26,699 bases of DNA from Candidatus Gallibacteroides avistercoris (lineage in GTDB: Bacteria > Bacteroidota > Bacteroidia > Bacteroidales > CHK158-818): contig DVNA01000002.1 of NCBI GenBank assembly GCA_018714665.1, positions 1 through 26,699 on the forward strand. The letters run 5' to 3'. Positions within the stretch are counted from its first letter, which is position 1. Each line of letters opens with the position of its first letter. The position numbers and the translations under genes were made by a program. Positions 14,958 through 23,654 of this stretch are shown one piece after another. The notes beneath the pieces are model-generated. The model was not told the origin of the DNA and did not search any database. It worked only from the letters and a program-made list of their open reading frames with translations.

Positions 14958-16376
14958 ATGAAGAACCTAAAAAAAATATTGTGTGGAGTATGTTGCTCTC
15001 TTTTTTCGTTAAGCATGATGGCCCAAAGCTTTCCGGTATTGACTCTTAGTTTGGAAAAGGCTTTGGAAATAGCTTTAAGCGAGAATCCTACAATTCGGGT
15101 GGCAGACAAAGAGATTGAACGAAAGGATTATTCCCGGAAAGAGGCCATCGGAGCATTGTTGCCGGTTATAGAGGCCTCGGGGCAATATAGCAGGACGTTG
15201 CAAAAACAGGTGATGTATATGGATATGGACATGGATACTGAAACCGGAGGCGATTCTGAATCGGGAGACCAAGAGGGGGATGTCGGTGGATTGGGTGGTA
15301 TCGATATGAGCAAGGGTATGAAAGTAGGGCGTGACAATAACTGGAACGGCGGATTCAGTATGTCATTACCCATTATAGCTCCTGCCTTGTGGAAAAATAT
15401 CCAGCTTACCCAAATCGATATTGAGCAGACCCTCGAAGCGGCGCGTGCCTCCCGTATCTCTTTGGTCAATCAGGTGGAAAAAGCCTATTACAATATTTTG
15501 AATGCCGAAGATTCGTACAACGTCTTGTTGATGAGTTACGATAATGCCAAATTGAATGCTCAGAATTACAGAGACAAGTTTAAACAAGGACTGGTGTCTG
15601 AATATGATGTTTTGCGTTCAGAGGTTCAGGTACGTAATCTGGAACCGGGTTTGTTGCAAGCCGAGAACGGCGTGCGTTTGGCTAAATTGCAATTAGCCGT
15701 GTTGCTGGGGTTGGATGTCAATATCGGAATAGAGACCGAAACCAAACTGGCCGATTATGAAGAGTTGCTGTATCGCGATGCACTTGATCTGGACACATCC
15801 CTGCAACATAATACAGACCTGAAACAGATGGAGATTCAGGAGCGGTTGTTGGAAAAGACCCTTCAAGTACAACAGATGTCCTATTATCCCACACTGTCGG
15901 CAACCGCCAATTATACCTGGATGTCCATGAATAACGATTTCAAGTTCAGTCAATACCGGTGGACTCCTTATTCATCGGTAGGAATAGCTTTGTCCATTCC
16001 GTTGTTTCAAGGAGGAACCCGTTATTTCAAGGAACAACAGGCTAAGATTGGCATTGAACAGTTGAAATATCAACGGGACGATTTGGAACGGAACCTTCGT
16101 ATGCAGGTACAGGCGGCACAGGATAATATTGCTCAATCGGTAAAACAGGTAGCGTCCAACAAGGAAGGGGTTCGACAGGCAGAAAAAGCGTACGAGATCA
16201 TGCAGAAAAGTTTTGAAATCGGCTCTGCCACTTTCGTAGAACTGAACGATGCCGATTTGGCTCTTACCAATTCGAGACTGGCATATAATCAGGCCATATA
16301 TGATTATCTGACGGCCAAAGCAGAATTAAATATGATATTGGGAAAAAATATCGTTGAAGTAGATAACAATAAATAA
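14958..16376 (+). CDS. TolC-family outer membrane efflux protein
   Basis: This 472-aa protein starts with a signal peptide (hydrophobic core about 8-20, likely cleavage near MAQS, 21-24). Two TolC repeat halves follow: the first has LSLEKALEIALSENPTIRVADKE and long helices at about 145-240, the second starts near 275 and contains the helices around 360-460. TolC-family beta-strand segments are at about 66-140 and 300-345. Residues about 86-124 form an acidic insert rich in Asp, Glu, Met and Gly, which would lie in the first extracellular loop. The protein forms the outer-membrane channel for the adaptor and pump encoded next; the adaptor gene begins 11 bases downstream. Confidence 0.94.
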   Translation: MKNLKKILCGVCCSLFSLSMMAQSFPVLTLSLEKALEIALSENPTIRVADKEIERKDYSRKEAIGALLPVIEASGQYSRTLQKQVMYMDMDMDTETGGDSESGDQEGDVGGLGGIDMSKGMKVGRDNNWNGGFSMSLPIIAPALWKNIQLTQIDIEQTLEAARASRISLVNQVEKAYYNILNAEDSYNVLLMSYDNAKLNAQNYRDKFKQGLVSEYDVLRSEVQVRNLEPGLLQAENGVRLAKLQLAVLLGLDVNIGIETETKLADYEELLYRDALDLDTSLQHNTDLKQMEIQERLLEKTLQVQQMSYYPTLSATANYTWMSMNNDFKFSQYRWTPYSSVGIALSIPLFQGGTRYFKEQQAKIGIEQLKYQRDDLERNLRMQVQAAQDNIAQSVKQVASNKEGVRQAEKAYEIMQKSFEIGSATFVELNDADLALTNSRLAYNQAIYDYLTAKAELNMILGKNIVEVDNNK

Positions 16377-16387
16377 TAAATCCAAGG

Positions 16388-17410
16388 ATGAACAAGATTA
16401 CAAGATTCCAGCTGATTCTCTTGTCCGCGATGCCGTTATTCATGTCGTGTACAGACGAAAAGGAAACAGATAAAACCACGACGGAAAAACCGTTGGTAAA
16501 ATTGGAGACGGTCAGTGTGCAGGCTGTCGATCAAACGCAAGAATTTACGGCCACCGTCGAAGCCAATAAAACAAATAACATTGCACCGTCAACCTCGGTA
16601 CGTATCGACAAGATATGGGTGGAAGTGGGAGACCCTGTCCGGAAAGGCCAGAAGCTGGTCGAGATGGATATTGCCAGTTTGGAACAGTCCAAGACACAAC
16701 TGGATAATTTGCAACTTGAATTTAACCGTATAGACGAACTGTATAAAGTGGGAGGAACCTCCAAATCGGCCTGGGACGCACAAAAAACGTCGTTGGATAT
16801 AGCCAAGACGTCGTACCGGAATTTGGAAGAAAACACCCGGTTACTTAGTCCGATAGACGGGGTAGTAACCGCCCGTAATTATGACGAAGGCGATATGTAT
16901 TCGTCTGTCAATCCGGTAATCACCGTAGAGCAGATTACGCCGGTAAAGCTGTTGATAAATGTCTCGGAAAGTTTCTATACACAAGTAAAAAAGGGTATGG
17001 ATGTGGATGTAAAACTGGACGTTTACGGCGATGAACTGTTCAAGGGGAAAGTGAGTTTGATTTATCCGACCATTGATCCGCAGACACGGACCTTTACCGT
17101 TGAAATCAAAATTCCCAATACAGACAAGCGCATACGTCCGGGGATGTTTGCCCGGGTAGTTGTAAATTTCGGAACACTGGACCATGTCGTGGTCCCGGAC
17201 AGGGCCGTTATCAAGCAATCCGGATCGGGCGACCGTTACATATATGTGTATAACGATGGCAAGGTCTCTTATAACAAGGTGCAGTTAGGCCGCCGTATGG
17301 ATAATAAATACGAAGTAATATCCGGAGTAAAGGATGGCGACAAGGTGGTTATATCCGGACAAAGCCGTCTCTCAAACGGCATAGAAGTTGATATAGATGC
17401 TGGCATATAA
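16388..17410 (+). CDS. RND efflux periplasmic adaptor (membrane fusion) lipoprotein
   Basis: This 340-aa adaptor is a lipoprotein with lipobox LFMSC and Cys21. The order of domains is usual: first half lipoyl motif (about 48-85, IDKIWVEVGDPVRKGQKL), a short alpha-hairpin (about 88-130), second half lipoyl (SPIDGVVTARNYDEGDMYS, about 152-170), a beta-barrel (about 175-255) and a membrane-proximal domain to the end (GVKDGDKVVISGQSRLSNG). The hairpin is short, as in many HAE-type adaptors of Bacteroidota. It links the TolC channel and the RND pump in the periplasm. It is the middle gene of the tripartite set, with 43 bases to the pump gene. Confidence 0.94.
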   Translation: MNKITRFQLILLSAMPLFMSCTDEKETDKTTTEKPLVKLETVSVQAVDQTQEFTATVEANKTNNIAPSTSVRIDKIWVEVGDPVRKGQKLVEMDIASLEQSKTQLDNLQLEFNRIDELYKVGGTSKSAWDAQKTSLDIAKTSYRNLEENTRLLSPIDGVVTARNYDEGDMYSSVNPVITVEQITPVKLLINVSESFYTQVKKGMDVDVKLDVYGDELFKGKVSLIYPTIDPQTRTFTVEIKIPNTDKRIRPGMFARVVVNFGTLDHVVVPDRAVIKQSGSGDRYIYVYNDGKVSYNKVQLGRRMDNKYEVISGVKDGDKVVISGQSRLSNGIEVDIDAGI

Positions 17411-17453
17411 AAAAGGTATGCATTGGATTAATCATTCAAATTAACACAACATT

Positions 17454-20400
17454 ATGAGCATATATTCATCCGCAGTAAAAAAGCCTATTACGACAGCGTT
17501 GTGTTTTGTAGCCATCGTCATATTGGGGCTTTTTTCTTTGACCCGTTTGTCTATCGACCTGTTGCCTGACATTGAGACAAATACGATTATGGTGATGACC
17601 TCATACCAGGGAGCCAGTGCTTCGGATATTGAAACCAACGTCACCAAAATCATGGAGAATACCCTGAATACGGTAAGCGACCTGAAACATATCACCTCGC
17701 AGTCGAAAGAGAATATCTCCATCATAACGCTTGAATTTGAGTATGGAACCGACATAGACGTGGCCACGAACGACGTTCGGGACAAGTTGGATATTGTAGA
17801 ATCAGCCTTGCCCGATAACGTGGACAATCCCATCATCTTCAAGTTCGGTACAGACGATATTCCTATCTTGATGCTTTCCGTAACAGCTCGGGAGAGTATG
17901 CCGGCCCTCTATAAAATACTGGATGACAAAGTCGCCAATCCCCTTAAACGAATCAGCGGGGTAGGAGCCGTTTCGATAGCCGGAGCTCCTGAACGGCAGA
18001 TTCAGGTCTATTGCGATCCCCAGAAATTGGAAGCGTACGGATTAACGATCGAAACAATAGCCGGTATCATTGCACAAGAGAATATCAATACTCCCGGAGG
18101 ATCTATCGATATAGGTTCCAATACCTATTCTTTGCGGGTACAGGGCGAATTCTCGGACGCTTCGCAGATGAATAACCTGGTTGTCGGTAGTTACGACGGC
18201 CGGAATATCTATTTGAGGGATGTTGCCCGAATCGAGGATACCGTAGCCGAACGGGCCCAAGAGTCGTACAGTAACGGAGAACAGGGCGGGATGATTATTA
18301 TACAGAAACAATCCGGAGCCAACTCCGTCTCTATTTCCAATAAAGTGCTCGACAAGTTGCCCGATATTCAGAAAAACCTGCCTTCGGACATAAATCTGGA
18401 TATTATCGTCAACACCTCGACCAATATAGAAAACACAATAGCCTCTTTGGTTGAGACGGTTTTCGTTACATTCATATTGGTTATGATTGTCGTGTTTATC
18501 TTTTTGGGTCGTTGGCGAGCCACGTTTATCATTATATTGACCATCCCGATTTCACTGATTGCCTCGTTCTGCTATTTGTTGATTTCTGGTAATACATTGA
18601 ACATTATATCATTGAGCTCTCTTAGTATAGCTATCGGTATGGTGGTGGATGATGCCATTGTTGTGCTTGAAAACGTAACGAACCACATCGAACGGGGCAG
18701 CCAGCCCAAACAGGCGGCCGTACACGGGACCAACGAAGTGGCTATTTCCGTTATTGCCTCTACCTTAACGATGTTGGCTGTATTTTTGCCTTTGACCATG
18801 ATTTCGGGGATGGCCGGTATCTTGTTCCAGCAATTGGGGTGGATTGTAAGTATCGTGATGATTATCTCTACGGTGGCAGCTTTGTCGCTTACTCCGATGT
18901 TGTGTTCGCAGCTGTTGCGGCTTAATCCCCAAAAAGGAAAATTGTTTACCCTCTTTTTTACTCCCATAGAAAAAGGATTGGATGCTTTGGATAACGGATA
19001 TGCCCGGTTATTGACCTGGGCGGTATCGCATCGTACCGTAGTAGTGATTCTTGCCATAGCTATTTTTGGCAGTAGTTTATTGCTGACCAGAATTATACCT
19101 ACTGAGTTTTTCCCGACGCAGGATAATGCACGTATCGGTATTACGATAGAATTGCCTATCGGGATACGAACCGAAATATCCCGTGAGCTGGCCTTGAAGA
19201 TAGACAAGGAGATGCGTGAAAAGTATCCCGAAATCAGGATGTCCAATTTTACCGTTGGGCAGGCCGATTCGGATAATACGTTTGGCTCTATTCAGGATAA
19301 CGGGACACACATCCTGTCTTTCAATATCAGTTTGAGCAGTGTGGGTGAGCGGGAGAGAGGTCTGGTAGAAATCTGTGAAATGATACGTCAGGATTTGAAA
19401 AAATATTCTGAAATCAAGACGTATGAAGTATTGGCCGGAGGTAGTTCCGGTGGAGCCGGCGGGCAGAGTACGGTAGATGTCGAAATTTATGGTTACGACT
19501 TTGCCATGACCGACAGCGTAGCCAATAACATTGCCAAGATGATGACCACGGTAAAAGGGTGTACCAATGCAACCATCAGCCGTTCTGACTATATTCCCGA
19601 ATATCAGGTAGATTTTGACCGTGAAAAATTGGCCATCAATGGCTTGAATGTAGCAACAGCATCCTCTTATTTGCGGAACCGGATTAACGGAACCACAGCC
19701 TCCTATTATCGGGAAGATGGGGACGAATACGACATCATTGTCCGGTATGCACCGGAGTTCCGTCAGTCGGTCGAAGATTTGGAGAACATCATGGTTTATA
19801 ACGCACAAGGAGAGGGAATCCGTATCCGCGATTTGGGGAAAGTGGTAGAACGCATGACACCCCCTACGATTGAACGTAAAGACCGTGAACGGGTTGTTAC
19901 CGTATCCGGAGTAGTGGGAGCCGGGGCCGTTTTAGGAGACGTGGTAAAAGGCGTACAGGCCGGAATTGCCAAAATGGACATTCCCTCGGATGTATCGTTG
20001 GTTATCGGTGGAGCATTTGAAGATCAGCAAGATACTTTCAAAGACCTGTTTACCTTGATGATGCTTATTATCATATTGGTCTTTATCGTATTGGCCGCAC
20101 AATTCGAGTCGTTGGTCGATCCGTTTATCATCATGTTCTCATTGCCGTTTGCCTTTACGGGCGTGTTTATCGGGTTGGCCGTTACGGGAACCCCGTTGGG
20201 GGTAATGGCCCTGATCGGAGTCGTCATGTTGGTGGGTATTGTGGTGAAGAACGGTATCGTGTTGATAGACTATACCATCCTGAACCGGGAACGTGGCAAA
20301 TCGGTTACCAATGCCGTGATTCATGCAGGCCGGTCTCGTTTGCGTCCGGTGTTGATGACAACCTTGACTACCGTATTCGGGATGATTCCGATGGCCATCG

Positions 20401-20570
20401 GTACAGGCGAAGGTTCCGAAATGTGGCGTTCCATGGGTATGACGGTGGCTTGGGGACTTTCTTTCTCTACCCTGATTACGTTGGTTATAGTTCCGGTAGT
20501 ATATTGTATTTTTGCAGGCAATGGTATCAAACGGCGTCGTCGTAAAATGGCGGTAAAATTTTCAAGTTAG
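17454..20570 (+). CDS. RND-family efflux permease (HAE1/AcrB-like)
   Basis: This 1038-aa inner-membrane proton antiporter has the RND plan: TM1 at about 12-30, a large periplasmic loop, TM2-6 at about 335-500, a second loop, and TM8-12 at about 855-1020. The proton-relay residues are kept: the Asp pair in IGMVVDDAIVVLEN (about 398-399) and the TM10 lysine in GIVVKNGIVLID (about 932). The N-terminal porter domain keeps LPDIETNTIMV and PDNVDNPIIFKF. These features fit the drug (HAE1) group, although a PII-like gene downstream recalls metal-efflux contexts. Substrate cannot be predicted. It ends the tetR-tolC-adaptor-pump series; a hairpin follows 29 bases after the stop. Confidence 0.95.
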   Translation: MSIYSSAVKKPITTALCFVAIVILGLFSLTRLSIDLLPDIETNTIMVMTSYQGASASDIETNVTKIMENTLNTVSDLKHITSQSKENISIITLEFEYGTDIDVATNDVRDKLDIVESALPDNVDNPIIFKFGTDDIPILMLSVTARESMPALYKILDDKVANPLKRISGVGAVSIAGAPERQIQVYCDPQKLEAYGLTIETIAGIIAQENINTPGGSIDIGSNTYSLRVQGEFSDASQMNNLVVGSYDGRNIYLRDVARIEDTVAERAQESYSNGEQGGMIIIQKQSGANSVSISNKVLDKLPDIQKNLPSDINLDIIVNTSTNIENTIASLVETVFVTFILVMIVVFIFLGRWRATFIIILTIPISLIASFCYLLISGNTLNIISLSSLSIAIGMVVDDAIVVLENVTNHIERGSQPKQAAVHGTNEVAISVIASTLTMLAVFLPLTMISGMAGILFQQLGWIVSIVMIISTVAALSLTPMLCSQLLRLNPQKGKLFTLFFTPIEKGLDALDNGYARLLTWAVSHRTVVVILAIAIFGSSLLLTRIIPTEFFPTQDNARIGITIELPIGIRTEISRELALKIDKEMREKYPEIRMSNFTVGQADSDNTFGSIQDNGTHILSFNISLSSVGERERGLVEICEMIRQDLKKYSEIKTYEVLAGGSSGGAGGQSTVDVEIYGYDFAMTDSVANNIAKMMTTVKGCTNATISRSDYIPEYQVDFDREKLAINGLNVATASSYLRNRINGTTASYYREDGDEYDIIVRYAPEFRQSVEDLENIMVYNAQGEGIRIRDLGKVVERMTPPTIERKDRERVVTVSGVVGAGAVLGDVVKGVQAGIAKMDIPSDVSLVIGGAFEDQQDTFKDLFTLMMLIIILVFIVLAAQFESLVDPFIIMFSLPFAFTGVFIGLAVTGTPLGVMALIGVVMLVGIVVKNGIVLIDYTILNRERGKSVTNAVIHAGRSRLRPVLMTTLTTVFGMIPMAIGTGEGSEMWRSMGMTVAWGLSFSTLITLVIVPVVYCIFAGNGIKRRRRKMAVKFSS

Positions 20571-20598
20571 AATCTGAATTAATTGTGTTGGTGTATAT

Positions 20599-20633
20599 AA
20601 TTATCATGGCAGGGGAAACCCTGCATGATAATT
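20599..20633. terminator. Strong hairpin between RND pump gene and PII-like gene
   Basis: AATTATCAT pairs with ATGATAATT and GCAGGG with CCCTGC, with one bulged G and a GAAA loop, giving about 15 pairs. No T-run follows, only TTGAAATCCTTC, so termination may be partial and let some transcript reach the PII-like gene at 20654. It could also be an attenuator or mRNA-stabilising hairpin. Confidence 0.55.
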
Positions 20634-20653
20634 GAAATCCTTCAATAAAATAT

Positions 20654-20947
20654 ATGAAAGCAATATTTATCTCTTTTGACCAGGCTCATTTTGAGTCAAT
20701 TATGAGTATATTGAATCACAACAACCTGAGAGGCTTTACCTATTGGGAGAATGTACAGGGTAGGGGGTCTGTTTCGGGAGAGCCCCATTATGGCAGCCAT
20801 GCATGGCCCGGTATGAATTCAGCCATTCTGACGATGGTAGAAGACCACCAGGCAACCCCTCTGATGGATTTACTCCGCAAGTTGGATAACCAAACTCCGG
20901 CGTTGGGGTTGAGGGCCTTTGTGATGAATGTGGAGAAAACGATATAA
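20654..20947 (+). CDS. PII-like (P-II family nitrogen regulator-related) protein
   Basis: This 97-aa protein has the small ferredoxin-like fold of PII/GlnB relatives: an N-terminal strand MKAIFISFD, a helix HFESIMSILN, a strand with GFTYWENVQGRGSVSG in the place of the T-loop base, and the C-terminal ALGLRAFVMNVEKTI. It is shorter than GlnB (112 aa), and the T-loop lacks the uridylylated tyrosine pattern of GlnB. Such divergent PII-like proteins have been described next to RND-type metal efflux genes (the PII-NG group). Here it lies directly after the RND pump, on the same strand and separated only by a hairpin. A sensor or modulator of the pump is a reasonable inference; ligand unknown. Confidence 0.75.
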   Translation: MKAIFISFDQAHFESIMSILNHNNLRGFTYWENVQGRGSVSGEPHYGSHAWPGMNSAILTMVEDHQATPLMDLLRKLDNQTPALGLRAFVMNVEKTI

Positions 20948-21124
20948 GGCACGCTGCATTGAATTTTTCATTGGCAGTGAAGCGGTTTGTTTTGACCGAG
21001 AGAAAAAACGATTTTATCAGTTTGTCGTGTTGACGTTCTGAACAGTTGTTGTCAAGAGACAAAAAATATAATTTTATAAGTTGAAAAATTCCTTAGAAAA
21101 AGAGGAGATATACCATAAAAAATC

Positions 21125-21784
21125 ATGGAACATCATATATTGAATCGGAACAATACCATACTCAATCGGTTCATCGCAGAGCTTCGCGATGTAAAGATAC
21201 AAAAAGACAGCATGCGTTTCAGACGGAATCTGGAACGGGTAGGCGAGGTCCTCGCTTATGAAATCAGCAAAACCCTTACCTATAAATCGCAATCCGTAGA
21301 GACTCCTTTGGGCGTAGCCTGTGAGAATCTATTTACCGATTCTATCGTATTGGCTACGATTCTACGGGCGGGTATCCCTTTCCATCAAGGGTTCCTTAAC
21401 TATTTTGACAATGCCCAGAACACTTTTGTCTCTGCCTTTCGGAAATATACCGAAAAGGAGACGTTCAGTATCGAGATAGAATATGTCTCGACGTGTCAGC
21501 TTTCGGGAAAAGTTCTTGTATTGGCCGACCCGATGTTGGCAACAGGCTCATCCTTGACCAAAACGTATCAAACCCTTGTAGAGAAAGCCGGAATACCGCG
21601 ATGGATACATATTGCCGCAGCCATAGCCAGCGAACAAGGAGTTGCCGCTATCGAGCAATATTTTGCCGGATGTCAAAACGTTACCCTTTGGTGCGGGGCC
21701 GTTGATAAGCATTTGTCTTCCCAATCATATATTGTTCCGGGGTTGGGAGATGCCGGAGATTTGGCCTATGGAGAAAAACTTTAA
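21125..21784 (+). CDS. upp: Uracil phosphoribosyltransferase
   Basis: This 219-aa cytosolic enzyme makes UMP from uracil and PRPP in pyrimidine salvage. The PRPP-binding loop is clear at about residues 133-148 (VLADPMLATGSSLTKTY). Other family blocks are VETPLGVACEN (about 57-67) and LATILRAGIPFHQGF (about 76-90). A uracil-binding end is recognisable in VPGLGDAGDLAYGE (206-217). GAGGAG at 21103-21108 gives an unusually good ribosome binding site, about 17 bases before the ATG. The gene lies alone; a 177-base spacer precedes it and the stub of an LRR gene begins 15 bases after its stop codon. Confidence 0.95.
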   Translation: MEHHILNRNNTILNRFIAELRDVKIQKDSMRFRRNLERVGEVLAYEISKTLTYKSQSVETPLGVACENLFTDSIVLATILRAGIPFHQGFLNYFDNAQNTFVSAFRKYTEKETFSIEIEYVSTCQLSGKVLVLADPMLATGSSLTKTYQTLVEKAGIPRWIHIAAAIASEQGVAAIEQYFAGCQNVTLWCGAVDKHLSSQSYIVPGLGDAGDLAYGEKL

Positions 21785-21799
21785 AATAATACGGTGTAG

Positions 21800-22072
21800 T
21801 TTTATTTTTCGGGGGCAATACCGAGTTGTATTTGGAATTTAACGGAATTAACCGAATTAAATCTTTCTGACAATGCATTTACCGGGATAATACCCTCAGA
21901 AACTGGAAAACTTTCAAAACTTACCAGGTTCAATCTGTTTAATAATAATCTCTTTGGTAATATACCTAATGAGATATTGGATCATATCAATTTCAGTCAT
22001 TGGAAAATTACACCCCCAAATGAAGGGTATGGATTCAACAATCTTTCCGTCACGACACAAAACTTAGAGTAG
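21800..22072 (+). pseudogene. 3' remnant of a leucine-rich-repeat protein gene
   Basis: From 21800 to the TAG at 22070-22072 one frame encodes 90 residues with no start codon. It reads GAIPSCIWNLTELTELNLSD and continues through AFTGIIPSETGKLSKLTRFN and NNLFGNIPNEIL, the plant-type LRR pattern LxxLxLxxNxFxGxIPxxIG, in about two and a half repeats. It ends in a non-repeat tail of about 30 residues. A stop (21797-21799) closes the frame upstream, right after upp. Bacteroidales make surface LRR proteins of this kind with many repeats, so this looks like the 3' end of a much longer gene whose front was deleted. Base composition is AT-rich compared with upp. Confidence 0.75.
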
Positions 22073-22378
22073 AAAGGAAATGTCTTAAAATGAAAGAATT
22101 TACAAGATAATCATTATCAGTACATAAATACGATTATCCGACAATCTCGCGTGAAATATAATATATTTAAAATTTTCTAAGATTTTATTTGTAGCTGTAA
22201 TTTTAATTTATTTATATTTGATATTATAATTTTATCATATATACTTTGTTTGTATAAAAACAAAAGAATTCTCTCTATCCTTGTAAAAAGGACTTTTATG
22301 AGTGGGTATTGCCTTTTTTCGAAAAATAAAAAAGAATAAGTTCTTAAAAAATAGTTGACCTTTATAATATAAATACGT
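22073..22378. other. AT-rich intergenic stretch before beta-propeller gene
   Basis: This stretch of 306 bases is very AT-rich, with no convincing gene on either strand; the one minus-strand frame here is low-complexity. It holds the probable promoter at 22188-22220 and a second, weaker candidate just before the start codon (TTGACC followed by TATAAT). Confidence 0.6.
22188..22220 (+). promoter_or_regulatory. Probable promoter of beta-propeller lipoprotein gene
   Basis: TTTG at 22188-22191 and TATATTTG at 22213-22220 are 21 bases apart, a good match to the Bacteroidota -33/-7 pair. It implies a leader of about 150 bases before the ATG at 22379, which is long. Confidence 0.45.
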
Positions 22379-23509
22379 ATGAAAAAAACAAATTTTGGTG
22401 CAATCCTTGTAGCGGCTATCACATTATTATGCTGCGGAACCGGATGTAAAAAAAGCTCTTCCGATTATTTAACTTTGAAAGTGCGACCCGTTGAGGAGCT
22501 TCTTAGATTGTCGGATTTTGCGGAAAAAGTCGAGGTTATTAAACTGGCCAATGATTCGGTGCTTAACGGTATTGAACAGTTGGTGGTCGATAAAAACGGG
22601 AATCTCCTTATCCGAGATGTCGAACGCTGTTTCTCCTTACAACTGTATGCCCCCGACGGGAAACTTCTTTGTCAGGTGGGTAAAAAAGGAAGAGGCCCCG
22701 GCAAATATTTTTCGGTAGATGACATAGATATCGACAGTGGTAAAATATTCTTAGACGCAAGTGGCGTAATGGCCTACGACATGGAGGGAAGGTATCTCTC
22801 CGATATTCCAAAAATGAACACCGATTTTCATACAAATTTTGCCATAAAAGGAGATACGCTGATAAAGTGCTATGGCGGTTGCTATATTAGTTTCGATATT
22901 AACGGACAATCTTACCGAGAATATATGAAGGAAGTAGATATTCCGGGATTCTCAACTCCTCCCACACATCGCAACTCTCACCTCTCCAAAAATATGGACG
23001 ACGGTACGGTGTATTGGGAACGGTACTACAACGACACCATTTTTGAGGCGGTAGGCGGCGATATCAAACCATTTTTGTATGTCGATTTCGGCAGCTTGAA
23101 ATTACCCAAAGATATTCCGATAGACTATATGACAGCTAATAATGAAGAGGCCAAAAAATATTGTTCGGACGTCTCCAATTTTAAAATTTCCGACCACATT
23201 ATCACGTTTATGTTCAACTATAAAGGAGTCCCTTATACCTGTATTTATAATCGTGATACGAAAAAACAATATGTAACTCCGAATATAGTGAAGGATATAG
23301 GCAATATGTGTGCTACTTTTCCAAAGGTGTATGCGGTACAAGGGAAAAAGATTTATTTTCACATTGATCCGGAAGGTATCGTTCAGATACGCAATCTATT
23401 AAATAATAGAGAGATAAAGAATCTGGATTTTATGAAAGAGTGGCTCGATTTGGTAGGCGAGGCGAACGAAGAGGATAATCCTTATATTGCCGTGGTTACC
23501 TGCAAATAG
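22379..23509 (+). CDS. 6-bladed beta-propeller lipoprotein
   Basis: This 376-aa protein has a lipoprotein-type signal peptide ending in CGTGC, with Cys23 the likely lipidated residue. The mature part matches the Bacteroidota 6-bladed beta-propeller family (DUF4934/DUF5128-like): L.LS.F...VEVIKL, then VVDKNGNLLIRD and LYAPDGKLLCQVGKKGRGPGKY at about 80-118, the usual first blades with the G-x-G-P-G-x-Y turn. No catalytic motif is seen. Members are extracytoplasmic and often lie in glycan or peptide uptake clusters, but here there is no SusC/D pair nearby. The gene stands alone and ends at a bidirectional terminator shared with the FAD oxidoreductase gene. Confidence 0.85.
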   Translation: MKKTNFGAILVAAITLLCCGTGCKKSSSDYLTLKVRPVEELLRLSDFAEKVEVIKLANDSVLNGIEQLVVDKNGNLLIRDVERCFSLQLYAPDGKLLCQVGKKGRGPGKYFSVDDIDIDSGKIFLDASGVMAYDMEGRYLSDIPKMNTDFHTNFAIKGDTLIKCYGGCYISFDINGQSYREYMKEVDIPGFSTPPTHRNSHLSKNMDDGTVYWERYYNDTIFEAVGGDIKPFLYVDFGSLKLPKDIPIDYMTANNEEAKKYCSDVSNFKISDHIITFMFNYKGVPYTCIYNRDTKKQYVTPNIVKDIGNMCATFPKVYAVQGKKIYFHIDPEGIVQIRNLLNNREIKNLDFMKEWLDLVGEANEEDNPYIAVVTCK

Positions 23510-23539
23510 ACCATAGTACATATATCTGAACTTGTATTT

Positions 23540-23582
23540 AAAATAACCCCTGAAAAAATTAAATTTTTTCAGGGGTTATTTT
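23540..23582. terminator. Bidirectional terminator, 21-bp near-perfect palindrome
   Basis: The arms 23540-23560 and 23562-23582 are exact reverse complements around a single central base; the core is AACCCCTGAAAAAATT. In both directions a GC stem (CCCCTG/CAGGGG) is flanked by A and T runs. It lies 30 bases after the beta-propeller stop codon and 73 bases past the stop of the convergent FAD oxidoreductase gene, so it serves both. Confidence 0.9.
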
Positions 23583-23654
23583 GAATTATTTTACCTCGAT
23601 TCTTCTTTATGTGTTTTAGAATCCTTCCATGAATCCTTTTCGACAAAGGGTATG

